Assembly: GCF_008923205.2 (NCBI RefSeq)
Contig: NZ_WBMS02000033.1
Coordinates: 1-64,000, forward strand
DNA: 64,000 bases
From: Actinomadura physcomitrii
GTDB taxonomy: Bacteria > Actinomycetota > Actinomycetes > Streptosporangiales > Streptosporangiaceae
Reading direction: 5' to 3'
Shown here: one piece after another, positions 15,098-23,460 of the stretch
Layout of the letters: every line of letters starts with the position of its first letter
Numbering within the stretch: the stretch's first letter is position 1
The notes under the pieces: model-generated
What the model was told of the DNA's origin: nothing
The model's database searches: none
The model's input: only the letters and a program-made list of their open reading frames with translations
Position numbers and translations under genes: made by a program

Positions 15098-15888
15098 ACA
15101 ACCTGCACCGCGAACTGGCCCCGGTCTCCGCCGCCGCATGGGACGACCTCGAGGCGGAGATCCGCCGCACCGTCACCCGCAACCTCGCCGGGCGGCGGCT
15201 GGTAGACGTGCCGGAGCCGGGCGGCGTCGCGCTCGCGGCCGTCACCACCGGGCATCTCGACCCGGTGGAGCCGCCCGCCGAGGGTGTCCGGGCGCACGTG
15301 CGGCGGGCCCGTCCGCTGGTGGAGCTGCGGGTGCCGTTCACCGTCGCCCGGCAGGACGTCGACGACGTGGAGCGCGGCGCGAAGGACCCGGACTGGCAGC
15401 CCGCCAAGGACGCGGCCCGGCTGATCGCCCGCGCCGAGGACCGCGCGATCTTCGAGGGGTACGCGGCGGCCGGCATCGAGGGGCTGCGCGCCGCGTCGGC
15501 CAACCCGGCGATCGCGCTGCCGGACGAGCCGCGCGACTACCCCAACGCGGTCGCGCGGGCGGTGACGGCGCTGCGGCTGGCCGGGGTGGACGGCCCGTAC
15601 TCGCTGGCGCTCAGCGCGGACGCCTACACGGCGGTGAACGAGACCTCCGACCACGGCTACCCGATCCACGAGCACCTGGCCCGGCTCGTCAGCGGCGACA
15701 TCGTCTGGGCGCCGGCGATCTCCGGCGCGTTCCTGCTGTCCACCCGGGGCGGCGACTTCGAGCTGCGCGTCGGCCAGGACCTGTCGGTCGGCTACGACTC
15801 GCACGACGCGACGAGCGTCCGGCTGTACCTGCAGGAGACGTTCACGTTCCTGACCTACACCGCCGAGGCCGTCGTCGCGCTGGGCTGA
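15094..15888 (+). CDS. encapsulin shell protein (family 1)
   Basis: 264-residue HK97-fold shell protein that self-assembles into a protein nanocompartment. The N-terminus (MNNLHRELAPVSAAAWDDLE) and the C-terminus (YLQETFTFLTYTAEAVVAL) are very typical of the linocin M18/encapsulin family. The length is normal. It is co-translated with the upstream DyP peroxidase (GTGA overlap, AGAGGAG Shine-Dalgarno within the end of the peroxidase gene), so the complex holds a peroxidase core. Confidence 0.95.
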   Translation: MNNLHRELAPVSAAAWDDLEAEIRRTVTRNLAGRRLVDVPEPGGVALAAVTTGHLDPVEPPAEGVRAHVRRARPLVELRVPFTVARQDVDDVERGAKDPDWQPAKDAARLIARAEDRAIFEGYAAAGIEGLRAASANPAIALPDEPRDYPNAVARAVTALRLAGVDGPYSLALSADAYTAVNETSDHGYPIHEHLARLVSGDIVWAPAISGAFLLSTRGGDFELRVGQDLSVGYDSHDATSVRLYLQETFTFLTYTAEAVVALG

Positions 15889-15939
15889 GGACCGCTCGAC
15901 CGCGCGGAATGTGCCGTGAATCCGTGGTCCATGAGTTAA

Positions 15940-16368
15940 TGGACGCTGCGGCGGGCGGAGGAGCTGGAGTTCATCCGCTGGACCGGCACGGACTTCGAGG
16001 TGCCGAGCCCGCGGCTGCTCGAGGTCGGCGCGGAGCTCGTCGAGGTGGGCATCGAGCTGGACGCGGTCTTCGAGATCGCCGGCCGGCTGCGCGGCGACGT
16101 GGACGCGATCGCCCGCCAGTTCGTCCGGCTGACGGTGGAGCACGCGGGGCTGGACGCGCGGGCCGGCGACCGCGACATCCGGGAGGCCGGCGAGGTGATC
16201 CGGCGGCTGCGGCCGATCGGCATGCAGGCGGTGCAGGGGCTGCTGGCCCGCTCCCTGCACGCGGAGATCCAGGCCGAGTTCGCCCGCCAGATCGAGAGCA
16301 TGGGCCTCGCCTCCCCGGCGGACGGCGTGGAGCGCGACGCGGGCACCGCGCCGGACGTGCCCGTCTGA
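15940..16368 (+). pseudogene. MerR-type regulator, C-terminal fragment
   Basis: An open stretch of about 142 codons after a stop at 15937, with no plausible start at its beginning. It reads RRAEELEFIRWTGTDFEVPSPRLLEVGAE and then a helical part ending VIRRLRPIGMQAVQGLLA. This resembles the ligand-side helical domain of actinobacterial MerR regulators as I recall them. The DNA-binding helix-turn-helix that should precede it is absent. Its downstream end faces a truncated ppx-like gene. Confidence 0.6.
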
Positions 16369-16436
16369 CCTGGACGCTCGCCGCACGCGCGCGGCCCCGC
16401 GCCCGGGAGCAGGGCCGCGCTCACCCGCGGAGAGGT

Positions 16437-16619
16437 CGATGCGGCGTGCCGGTCGGTCGCCTCGGCGAGCCGGACGGCGCTCTTCACCGACCGCACCGGC
16501 GCGGGCGCCTCCCCCGGGCTGAGGTCGGCGATCCGCAGGTGGGCCGAGTTGGAGCCGATGTCGAGGACGCCCGGGCGCAGGCGCGCCGCGCCGGCGGTGC
16601 CGTCCGGGAGGGATGCCAT
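16437..16619 (-). pseudogene. Ppx/GppA exopolyphosphatase, N-terminal fragment
   Basis: Starts with an ATG at 16619 and encodes the first ASKHA phosphate-binding strand of an exopolyphosphatase (GVLDIGSNSAHLRIADL), followed by VKSAVRLAEATD. Similarity then stops. A few residues that could continue the protein (RIDLSAGER) are in another frame, after which nothing recognisable remains of the usual 300 or so residues. Confidence 0.7.
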
Positions 16620-16671
16620 GGCCGTGGGCTACCCGCATTTCACCCGTCCAGTCGGCCCCGCCTCCGCCGAC

Positions 16672-16694
16672 GTTTCCCGCCGTCCCCGGGGGTA
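16672..16694 (+). promoter_or_regulatory. SigB-like promoter before the second alcohol dehydrogenase
   Basis: GTTT-N14-GGGTA, ending 34 bases before the ATG at 16729. Together with the sites at 10610 and 13980 it suggests a shared stress regulon. Confidence 0.5.
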
Positions 16695-16728
16695 GTGCCC
16701 GCCCTAGACCCGCTCTAGGAGGAACACG

Positions 16729-17916
16729 ATGAAGGCGCTCACCTGGCACGGCAAGCGCGACGTCCGCGTCGAGAACGTGCCGGATCCGACGATCAAGGAG
16801 CCGGACGACGCGATCATCCGCGTCACCTCGTCCGGGATCTGCGGCTCGGACCTGCACCTGTACGAGGTGCTCGGGCCGTTTCTCAGCGAGGGCGACGTGC
16901 TCGGCCACGAGCCGATCGGCATCGTCGAGGAGACCGGCCCGGAGGTGCGGCACGTCAAGCCGGGCGACCGGGTCGTCATCCCGTTCAACATCTCCTGCGG
17001 CCGCTGCCACATGTGCGAGAAGCAGTTGTACGCGCAGTGCGAGACGACGCAGGTCCGCGAGCACAACATGGGCGCGGCGCTGTTCGGCTACACCCGGCTG
17101 TACGGGCAGGTGCCGGGCGGGCAGGCGGAGTACCTGCGGGTGCCGCAGGCGCACTTCGGCCCGATCAAGGTGCCGGAGGGGCCGCCGGACGAGCGGTTCG
17201 TCTACCTGTCCGACGTGCTGCCGACGGCCTGGCAGGCCGTGCAGTGGGCGGAGATCCCCGAGGGCGGCTCGGTGGCGGTGCTCGGCCTCGGCCCGATCGG
17301 CCAGATGTCGGCGCGGATCGCCCGCCATCTCGGGCACCGGGCCATCGGCGTCGACCTCGTCCCGGAGCGGCTGGAGATGGCCCGCCGGCACGGCGTCGAG
17401 GTGATCGACGCCGACGCGGCCGACGACGTGCCGGACGCGGTCCGGCAGATCACCGGCGGGCGCGGCACCGACTCGGTGATCGACGCGGTCGGGATGGAGG
17501 CGCACGGCTCGCCGGGCGCGAAGCTGGCCCAGACCCTGACCGGCCTGCTGCCCGGCAACAGCGCCGCGCCGCTGATGCAGCGGATGGGGGTGGACCGGCT
17601 CGCGGCGTTCATGACGGCGCTCGAGGTCGTCCGCCGCGGCGGGACGATCTCGCTGAGCGGCGTGTACGGCGGCATGACCGACCCGCTGCCGATGCTGCAG
17701 ATGTTCGACAAGGGCATCGCGCTGCGGATGGGGCAGGCGCACGTCAAGCGCTGGATCGACGACATCATGCCGCTGGTGACCGACGACGCCGACCCGCTCG
17801 GCGTCATGGACCTCGCCACGCACCGCATGCCGCTGGAGAAGGCGCCGGAGGCGTACGAGATGTTCCAGAAGAAGCAGGACGGCGCCATCAAGGTGCTGCT
17901 GCAGCCCGGCACCTGA
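16729..17916 (+). CDS. zinc-dependent alcohol dehydrogenase (MDR family)
   Basis: 395-residue sister of the dehydrogenase at 12700-13917. It has the same zinc set: Cys38, His60/Glu61 (catalytic) and Cys90, 93, 96, 104 (structural). The Rossmann motif is GLGPIGQM. It is a glutathione-independent formaldehyde-dehydrogenase-like subgroup by overall form. The substrate is unknown. AGGAGGAAC precedes the ATG. It lies alone between the encapsulin region and a convergent MFS gene. Confidence 0.88.
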   Translation: MKALTWHGKRDVRVENVPDPTIKEPDDAIIRVTSSGICGSDLHLYEVLGPFLSEGDVLGHEPIGIVEETGPEVRHVKPGDRVVIPFNISCGRCHMCEKQLYAQCETTQVREHNMGAALFGYTRLYGQVPGGQAEYLRVPQAHFGPIKVPEGPPDERFVYLSDVLPTAWQAVQWAEIPEGGSVAVLGLGPIGQMSARIARHLGHRAIGVDLVPERLEMARRHGVEVIDADAADDVPDAVRQITGGRGTDSVIDAVGMEAHGSPGAKLAQTLTGLLPGNSAAPLMQRMGVDRLAAFMTALEVVRRGGTISLSGVYGGMTDPLPMLQMFDKGIALRMGQAHVKRWIDDIMPLVTDDADPLGVMDLATHRMPLEKAPEAYEMFQKKQDGAIKVLLQPGT

Positions 17917-17958
17917 CGCGCCGGGCCGCAGCCCTTGAGTCGCCGCCCCCGGGACCGG

Positions 17959-20298
17959 CTACTCGCCCCGGCGGTGGGTGAGCGCGATGTCGAAGTCGTC
18001 GCGCCCGGCCCCGGACAGGTCGAGCGGCACCGCGACCGGCGGGTACCCGGACGCGATGACCGTGTAGTCCTCGGGGGCGAGGCCCTCGAACGCGTAGCCG
18101 CCGTCCGGGCCGGTGCGGGTGGTGGCGACGACGTTCCCGGCCTGGTCGACCAGCGACACGTGCGCGTCGCCGAGGGCCTCGCCGGTGCGGCCGCGGACGG
18201 TACCGCGCAGCGCGGGAGCGGCGGGCAGGACGATCTCCGCCGCTGCCGGCTCGCCGCCCTCGACCCGCACCGGGCGGGCCGCGGGCCGGTGACCGGCCGC
18301 GCTGACCGTGAGCGTGTAGCCGCCGGGCGCGAGGTCGGCCAGCGCGAACGCGCCGTCCGGGCCGGTGACGCCGGAGCCGACGACCTCGCCGCGCTGGTCG
18401 GTGGCGACCGCGACGGCGCCGGCGACGGGCTCGCCCGCCTCGTCGCGGACCGTGCCCGCCAGCCCGCCGATGCCGCCGAGCACCAGGTCGGCGGCGGCCG
18501 GGCCGTCGAGCACCGTGACCGTGGCGGCCTCGGGCTGGTGGCCGGGCGCGGAGGCGACGAGCACGTAGCCGCCGGGCGCGGGCGCGGCGATCGCGTACCC
18601 ACCGTCCGCACCGGTGGCGACCACGCCGAGCTGGCGGCCGGACGCGTCGATCAGGGTGACGGTGGCACCGGGCAGCGGCGTCCCGTCGGGGCGCAGCACC
18701 CGGCCGCGCACCGCCGGGCCCCCGCCCGCGACGGTCGGCTCGGCTGCCGCCGGGCTCGGCGCCGGCGCGGGCGCCTCGTTCTCGACCACGGGCTCGGACA
18801 CGGCCGGGTCAGGTGTCCGGGCGCGCCGCTTCGCACGGCGCGCGGACGGCAGGAAGGCCGCGAGCAGGACGCCGAGCGCGATGGCGCCGGTCGCGATCGC
18901 GAGCGAGATCCGGAAGCCGGTCATGTCCGGCACCTCGGCGCCGGCGAAGTGCACGGTGTTGCGGGCGAGGACGGTGCCGAGCAGCGCGCTGGACACCGAG
19001 GTGCCGATGGAGCGCATCAGCGTGTTCACGCCGTTGGCGGCGCCGCTCTCGGACGGGTCGACGGCGCCGAGGATGAGGGTGGGCAGCGCCGAGTAGGCCA
19101 GCCCGATGCCGACGCCGACGAGCGCCGAGACCAGCGCCACCTGCCACACCGCGTTCATCAGGCCCTGCGCCGCGGCGTAGCCGCCGCCGATCACGAGCAT
19201 GCCGAGGATGAGGGAGACCTTCGCGCCGAACGCGGCGGAGATGCGCGCCGACAGCGGCGAGACCAGCATCATCGCGATGCCCATCGGGGCCACCGCGAGC
19301 CCGGCGACCAGCAGCGACTGCCCGAGGCCGTAGCCGGTCGCGGTGGGCAGCTCCAGCAGCTGCGGGAACACCAGCGACATGGCGTAGAACGAGACGCCGA
19401 TGGTGATCGCGGCGAGGTTGGTGAGCAGCACCTGGCGGCGCGCGGTGGTGCGCAGGTCGACCAGCGGGTCGCGCAGCCGCAGCTCCACGACGCCCCACAG
19501 CACCAGGATCACGACGCCCACCGCGCCGATTCCCAGCGTGCGCGGGTTCGTCCAGCCCCAGTCGCCGCCCTTGGTGATCGGCAGCAGCACCGCCAGCAGC
19601 CCCGCGGTGAGGCCGACCGTCCCGGCGAAGTCGAAGCGGCCCTTCGCCCGGACCTTCGACTCCGGGACGGCGACCGTCACCAGCACGAACGACACGGCGC
19701 CGAGCGCCGCGGCGAAGTAGAAGAGCATGTGCCAGCTGAAGTGCTGGGCGATGTAGGCCGCCAGCGGGAGGCCGAGCGCGCCGCCGACGCCGATCGAGGA
19801 GCTCATCAGCGCCAGTGCCGAGCCGAGCCGCTCCTTCGGCAGCGAGTCGCGCATCAGGCCGATGCCGAGCGGGATCGCGCCCATCGCGAAGCCCTGGATC
19901 GCGCGGCCGGCCACCACCAGCGGCAGCTGCGAGCTGACCGCGGCGACCAGCGAGCCGACGACGACGGTGGCGACGCTGACGAGCGTCATCCGCTTCTTGC
20001 CGTACAGGTCGCCGAGCCGTCCCATGATCGGGGTGGCGACGGCGCCGGACAGCAGCGTGGCGGTCATCGCCCACGTCGCGTTCGACAGCGAGGTGTGCAG
20101 CAGCTGCGGCAGCTGCCCGATGACCGGGATCAGCAGGGTCTGCATGACCGCGACGACGATGCCGGCGAACGCCAGGACGGCGATCAGCAGGCCCGAGCCG
20201 CGCTCGGCGGGCATGCCGAGGTCGGGTTCGCGGCCGGCGGCCGCGGCACCGGCGGGAGCGGCCGTGCGCGGGTGCTGGGCGGTGGCGGGCTGGGTCAC
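17959..20298 (-). CDS. MFS (DHA2) transporter with carboxypeptidase-regulatory-like C-terminal repeats
   Basis: 779-residue fusion-type protein. Residues about 30-485 form a 14-helix DHA2 drug:H+ antiporter with GRLGDLYGKKR after helix 2 and GRAIQGFAMG. A Pro/Ala linker (about 500-530) follows. Residues about 530-779 are three to four repeated beta-sandwich modules of the carboxypeptidase regulatory type (e.g. VRGRVLRPDGTPLPGATVTLIDASG), each starting with a GxVxDxxGxPlxGA pattern. Such tailed MFS proteins occur in actinobacteria. The tail's role is unknown. The GTG start has GGAGGC about 10 bases upstream. A long inverted repeat lies about 100-140 bases upstream. Confidence 0.88.
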   Translation of the reverse strand: MTQPATAQHPRTAAPAGAAAAGREPDLGMPAERGSGLLIAVLAFAGIVVAVMQTLLIPVIGQLPQLLHTSLSNATWAMTATLLSGAVATPIMGRLGDLYGKKRMTLVSVATVVVGSLVAAVSSQLPLVVAGRAIQGFAMGAIPLGIGLMRDSLPKERLGSALALMSSSIGVGGALGLPLAAYIAQHFSWHMLFYFAAALGAVSFVLVTVAVPESKVRAKGRFDFAGTVGLTAGLLAVLLPITKGGDWGWTNPRTLGIGAVGVVILVLWGVVELRLRDPLVDLRTTARRQVLLTNLAAITIGVSFYAMSLVFPQLLELPTATGYGLGQSLLVAGLAVAPMGIAMMLVSPLSARISAAFGAKVSLILGMLVIGGGYAAAQGLMNAVWQVALVSALVGVGIGLAYSALPTLILGAVDPSESGAANGVNTLMRSIGTSVSSALLGTVLARNTVHFAGAEVPDMTGFRISLAIATGAIALGVLLAAFLPSARRAKRRARTPDPAVSEPVVENEAPAPAPSPAAAEPTVAGGGPAVRGRVLRPDGTPLPGATVTLIDASGRQLGVVATGADGGYAIAAPAPGGYVLVASAPGHQPEAATVTVLDGPAAADLVLGGIGGLAGTVRDEAGEPVAGAVAVATDQRGEVVGSGVTGPDGAFALADLAPGGYTLTVSAAGHRPAARPVRVEGGEPAAAEIVLPAAPALRGTVRGRTGEALGDAHVSLVDQAGNVVATTRTGPDGGYAFEGLAPEDYTVIASGYPPVAVPLDLSGAGRDDFDIALTHRRGE

Positions 20299-20650
20299 GC
20301 TGGTACGCCTCCGGGAGGTGGTTCGGTCCGTGCCGCGGGGTGGGGGCGCCCCGCTCCGAGCGGCGGGCGCACCCCGTGATCAAGACGATGAGAGCCGGTT
20401 TCATTCCCGGGCCGGCGGCCCGCGACGGAGAATGAGACCAGCATCACTCTCCGCGAAGGCTGAAATTTACCGATAGAGGCGAAGGGATGAGAAAAAGGAG
20501 TCACGCCGGTCAGGTCGGCGTGCCCCGGGCACGCCCGCCGGCGGAGATCGCAATAGGCTCGACGGGACGCCGCCCGCCGCCCGCCGCCCTGACCCGCGCG
20601 AGCGCGGACGGCACCGAGCGGCGACGAGACCCGGCATGGAGGCAGGCCCG
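20299..20650. other. 352-base region between the MFS and SnoaL genes
   Basis: It should hold the promoters of both flanking divergent genes. I see the inverted repeat described separately and an AT-richer stretch around 20455-20500, but no convincing gene or RNA. Confidence 0.6.
20395..20441. promoter_or_regulatory. spaced inverted repeat upstream of the MFS gene
   Basis: CCGGTTTCATTC and GAATGAGACCAG form an inverted pair (10 of 12 positions) separated by about 20 bases in the divergent region. It may be a repressor operator for the efflux gene. No regulator gene is adjacent. Confidence 0.35.
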
Positions 20651-21037
20651 ATGCACCCTTTCCGCGCGGCCATCGAGAAGGGCGACCTCGACGCGCTGCC
20701 CGACCTGCTGGCCGAGGACGTGCGGTTCCTCAGCCCGGTGGCGTTCGCGCCCTATGACGGCCGCCCGGTGGTGTCGGCGATTCTGCGCGCGGTGACCCGC
20801 GTGTTCACCGACTTCCGCTACGTCCGGGAGATCGGCGACGGGCGCGACCACGCGCTGGTGTTCAAGGCGCGGGTCGGCGACCGCGAGGTGCACGGCTGCG
20901 ACTTCCTGCACCACGACGACGACGGGCTGATCGACGAGTTCTGCGTCATGGTGCGTCCGCTGTCGGGCGCGAAGGCGCTGTCGGAGGCGATGGCGGTGCA
21001 GTTCGAGGCCGCCAAGCGCGAGATGGGCCTCGCCTGA
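20651..21037 (+). CDS. SnoaL/NTF2-like protein
   Basis: 128-residue cone-shaped alpha+beta (NTF2-like) protein. HPFRAAIEKGDLDALPDLLAEDV begins the helical lid, PVAFAPYDGRPVV and FRYVREI form the sheet, and CDFLHHDDDGLIDEF is the typical SnoaL-like strand pair. The family includes cyclases, isomerases and binding proteins, and nothing here fixes a reaction. The ATG at 20651 is preferred because GGAGG lies 8 bases before it, rather than the ATG at 20636. Confidence 0.78.
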   Translation: MHPFRAAIEKGDLDALPDLLAEDVRFLSPVAFAPYDGRPVVSAILRAVTRVFTDFRYVREIGDGRDHALVFKARVGDREVHGCDFLHHDDDGLIDEFCVMVRPLSGAKALSEAMAVQFEAAKREMGLA

Positions 21038-21176
21038 CGCCGCCGCACGTCATCTGGCCGGCCCGAGTACGGCGTAGCCGGTGAAGGCGAGCAGCAGGTG
21101 GGGCCCCGGCGCGGCCGACGGCCTGCCACGGCCGCGCCGCGTTGAGCGCGAGCGCGGGGGCGTCGGATCAGAGGGG

Positions 21177-22391
21177 TCAGGCGCTCAGCGGCGGCGGCAG
21201 CGACGCCTCCTCGGCGCGGCGGCCGTCGCGTTCGAGGCTCGTCAGCCGCGCCGAGGTGAGCGCGGCGCGGAACAGCTGGATGCCGCGCGCGGAGCTCGGG
21301 TCGATGCCGGACAGGTCCCGGATCCGGTCGAGCCGGTAGTGCAGCGTCCGGCGGTGGATCCACAGCTCCCGGGCGGCGCGCTCGCGGTCGAGGTTGCAGG
21401 CGAGCAGCACCTCCAGGGTCCGGCGCAGGTCGGTGCCGGCGTCCAGCGGGGACAGCACCGCGGCGAGCCGCTCCCGGATGCCGGGCTGGCCGAGGATCGC
21501 CAGCTCGACGAGCAGCTCGTCGGCGCGGTACGGGCGGTCCTCGGCGTCCGGGATCGCCTTGACGACGGTCAGCACCCGGGACGCCTCCTCCAGCGCGTCG
21601 GGGATCCCGCCGAGATCGGCCCGGCAGGACTCGGCGGCGTGCACCGGCCCCCGCGTCCAGGTGGCGAGGACGGCCACGAACTCGGCGGCCAGCACCTCGG
21701 CGCGCACCGGGTCCCCGGCCGGGAACAGCGCGACGAGTTCGGCGAGGTCGCCGGAGTACAGGACGCCGTCGATCGCCTCCAGGTGCTCGCGGGCCCGCGC
21801 CCAGTGCGCCGCGGCGGCCGCGCCGAGGCCCGGCGCCTCGCACCGCAGCACCAGGTAGCGGGGCGCGAGCGCGACACCGGCGGCGTCCGCGATGACCTCG
21901 GCGGGCGCGCCGTCGATCAGCGTCTCGGCGAGCAGCCGGCGCAGCGGCCGGGATCGGACGCCCTCGCGCGGCGCGTCCGCGTACCCCTGGATGCACGCCT
22001 CCCGGGCCCGTCCCGCCAGCCGCGCGGCGCGGCCGGTCGCCTCGGCCAGCTCGGTGAACAGGCCGGCGGGCGCGCCCGCCCAGCAGGTCCGCGCCGCCGC
22101 GGCGAGCGCGCCGTCCCACACCTCCGACAGCACCGCGAGCGGGATGCCCTGCCGCGCCGCCATCACGCCGAGGTCGCGGAACCGCGCGAGGTCGTCGGCG
22201 GGCAGCGGCCCGCCCGCCGCGACGAGCGCGAGCAGCCGCGCGGCGGTCTCCTCCCGGCCGCCGAACAGCGGCCCGGCGGTGCGCCGGATCGGCTGGTGCG
22301 CGGGGTGGCCGCCGAGCGCCTCGCCGATCGCCGCGGCGACGCGCGGGCCCTGCGCCGCGAGGAAGTCCGGCAGTCCGCCGGCCGTAGTCAT
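21177..22391 (-). CDS. PucR/CdaR-type transcriptional regulator
   Basis: 404-residue regulator. The C-terminal helix-turn-helix of the PucR family lies near residues 340-375 (NLDRERAARELWIHRRTLHYRLDRI). The rest is a GGDEF-like/sensor region of the usual actinobacterial form. It starts 22 bases after the isoprenyl-synthase-like gene on the same strand, with GAGGAGG before its ATG, so the two are one operon. The ligand is unknown. Confidence 0.85.
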   Translation of the reverse strand: MTTAGGLPDFLAAQGPRVAAAIGEALGGHPAHQPIRRTAGPLFGGREETAARLLALVAAGGPLPADDLARFRDLGVMAARQGIPLAVLSEVWDGALAAAARTCWAGAPAGLFTELAEATGRAARLAGRAREACIQGYADAPREGVRSRPLRRLLAETLIDGAPAEVIADAAGVALAPRYLVLRCEAPGLGAAAAAHWARAREHLEAIDGVLYSGDLAELVALFPAGDPVRAEVLAAEFVAVLATWTRGPVHAAESCRADLGGIPDALEEASRVLTVVKAIPDAEDRPYRADELLVELAILGQPGIRERLAAVLSPLDAGTDLRRTLEVLLACNLDRERAARELWIHRRTLHYRLDRIRDLSGIDPSSARGIQLFRAALTSARLTSLERDGRRAEEASLPPPLSA

Positions 22392-22413
22392 GCTGGGTCC
22401 TCCTCGCCGGTCT

Positions 22414-23460
22414 CTAGGCCACGGCCAGCCGCGGTCCGGGCAGGTGCGCGGCGGTCTCGTCGACCAGGTCGTGCAGCCCGCGGACGAACGCGGGGTCGCC
22501 GCCGAGCAGCCCGAGCAGGTCGTGCGCGTGCCCGACGAGCGGAGCGACGGACGCCGCGTAACCGTCCAGGACGTCGTCGTCGAGCATCCAGGCGGTGAGC
22601 TCTGCGCGCGCGCACGCCGAGTGGCGGGCGCCGGCGTGCAGCGCGAGAGCCTCCCGCCGCCGCGCGGCCGGAAGCGCGGACAGCAGGTGCGCCAGCAGGT
22701 ACGTGGCGGTGCCGTTGGCGAGGTCCTCGTGCCGTCCGGACGCCAGGTCGCGCTGGTCGTTGACGAGCTGGCGGAGCACGCCGAGCCGGCGGCCGAACGC
22801 GCGCCAGCCGCCCGCCCGGTCGGCGCCCGCGCCGGCGAGCCGGGCCGCGGACGCCGCCGCCATCGCGTACGGCGCGCCCGTCTTGCCCGCGTAGGCGCGC
22901 AGCACCGACGCGGGCGTGGCGGCGGACGGGCGGTCGGTGAGGTCGCGCAGTTGCCCGTCCACCGCGTCCAGCCAGGCCCGCGACACCTCGTCCGCCAGCC
23001 CGCAGCGGACGGCGTCGGGCACCGGCAGGTCCGCGACGAGCCGGGCGGGCAGCTGGCCGCCCACCGCCAGCGCCGTCAGCACCCGCTTGGCGACCGCGGT
23101 GTTGCCTGCGGACGGGGCGCCGGGCGCGTCGGTGAGGTCGTCGAGGTAGCGGGCCGCCGCCCACCACAGCAGGTGGACGACGGCGAGCGGCCGGGCGGGC
23201 GCGGGGTCGCCGGCCTCCGCGCCGTGCACCAGCATCGGCAGCGCGACCATCCCCCGCACGCCGGGACGGGAGCCCTTGGCCCGGACGGTCTCGAAGAAGT
23301 CCACCAGGAACTCCGCCATCGCGCCGCCGACCATCTCGCGGCCCTCGTCCAGGCCCATCGCCAGGCCCTCGGCGAGCCGCTCGCACAGCCGGCCGATCTC
23401 GGCCTCGGCCTCGGCGGCGGCCCGCTCCTGCGCGGCCCGGCCGAACGCTCCTTCTTCCAC
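22414..23460 (-). CDS. isoprenyl diphosphate synthase-like protein (ComQ-like motifs)
   Basis: 348-residue all-helical class I terpenoid-synthase-fold protein. The first Asp-rich motif is DDLTD (107-111) and KTG is at 193-195. The second motif is NDQRD (234-238), with SGRHEDLANG after it. Classical chain-elongating synthases have DDxxD in the second position. The NDxxD form followed by a Dl.nG stretch recalls ComQ-type and other non-classical members. The product is unknown. GTG at 23460 has GAGGAG seven bases before it. In-frame ATGs at 23475 and further up would add an Arg-rich, unconvincing leader. No other isoprenoid gene is nearby. It is followed by a PucR regulator. Confidence 0.75.
   Translation of the reverse strand: MEEGAFGRAAQERAAAEAEAEIGRLCERLAEGLAMGLDEGREMVGGAMAEFLVDFFETVRAKGSRPGVRGMVALPMLVHGAEAGDPAPARPLAVVHLLWWAAARYLDDLTDAPGAPSAGNTAVAKRVLTALAVGGQLPARLVADLPVPDAVRCGLADEVSRAWLDAVDGQLRDLTDRPSAATPASVLRAYAGKTGAPYAMAAASAARLAGAGADRAGGWRAFGRRLGVLRQLVNDQRDLASGRHEDLANGTATYLLAHLLSALPAARRREALALHAGARHSACARAELTAWMLDDDVLDGYAASVAPLVGHAHDLLGLLGGDPAFVRGLHDLVDETAAHLPGPRLAVA

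Noticed and set aside
12700..17916. The two Zn-alcohol dehydrogenases as additional encapsulin cargo
   Set aside because: Their C-termini (VALEVAG and VLLQPGT) carry no loading-peptide-like sequence and no flexible linker.
21038..21176. Possible C-terminal remnant of a membrane protein on the minus strand (LALNAARPWQAVGR, LLLAFTGYAVLGPAR)
   Set aside because: It needs a frameshift, is under 40 residues and has no family I can name.
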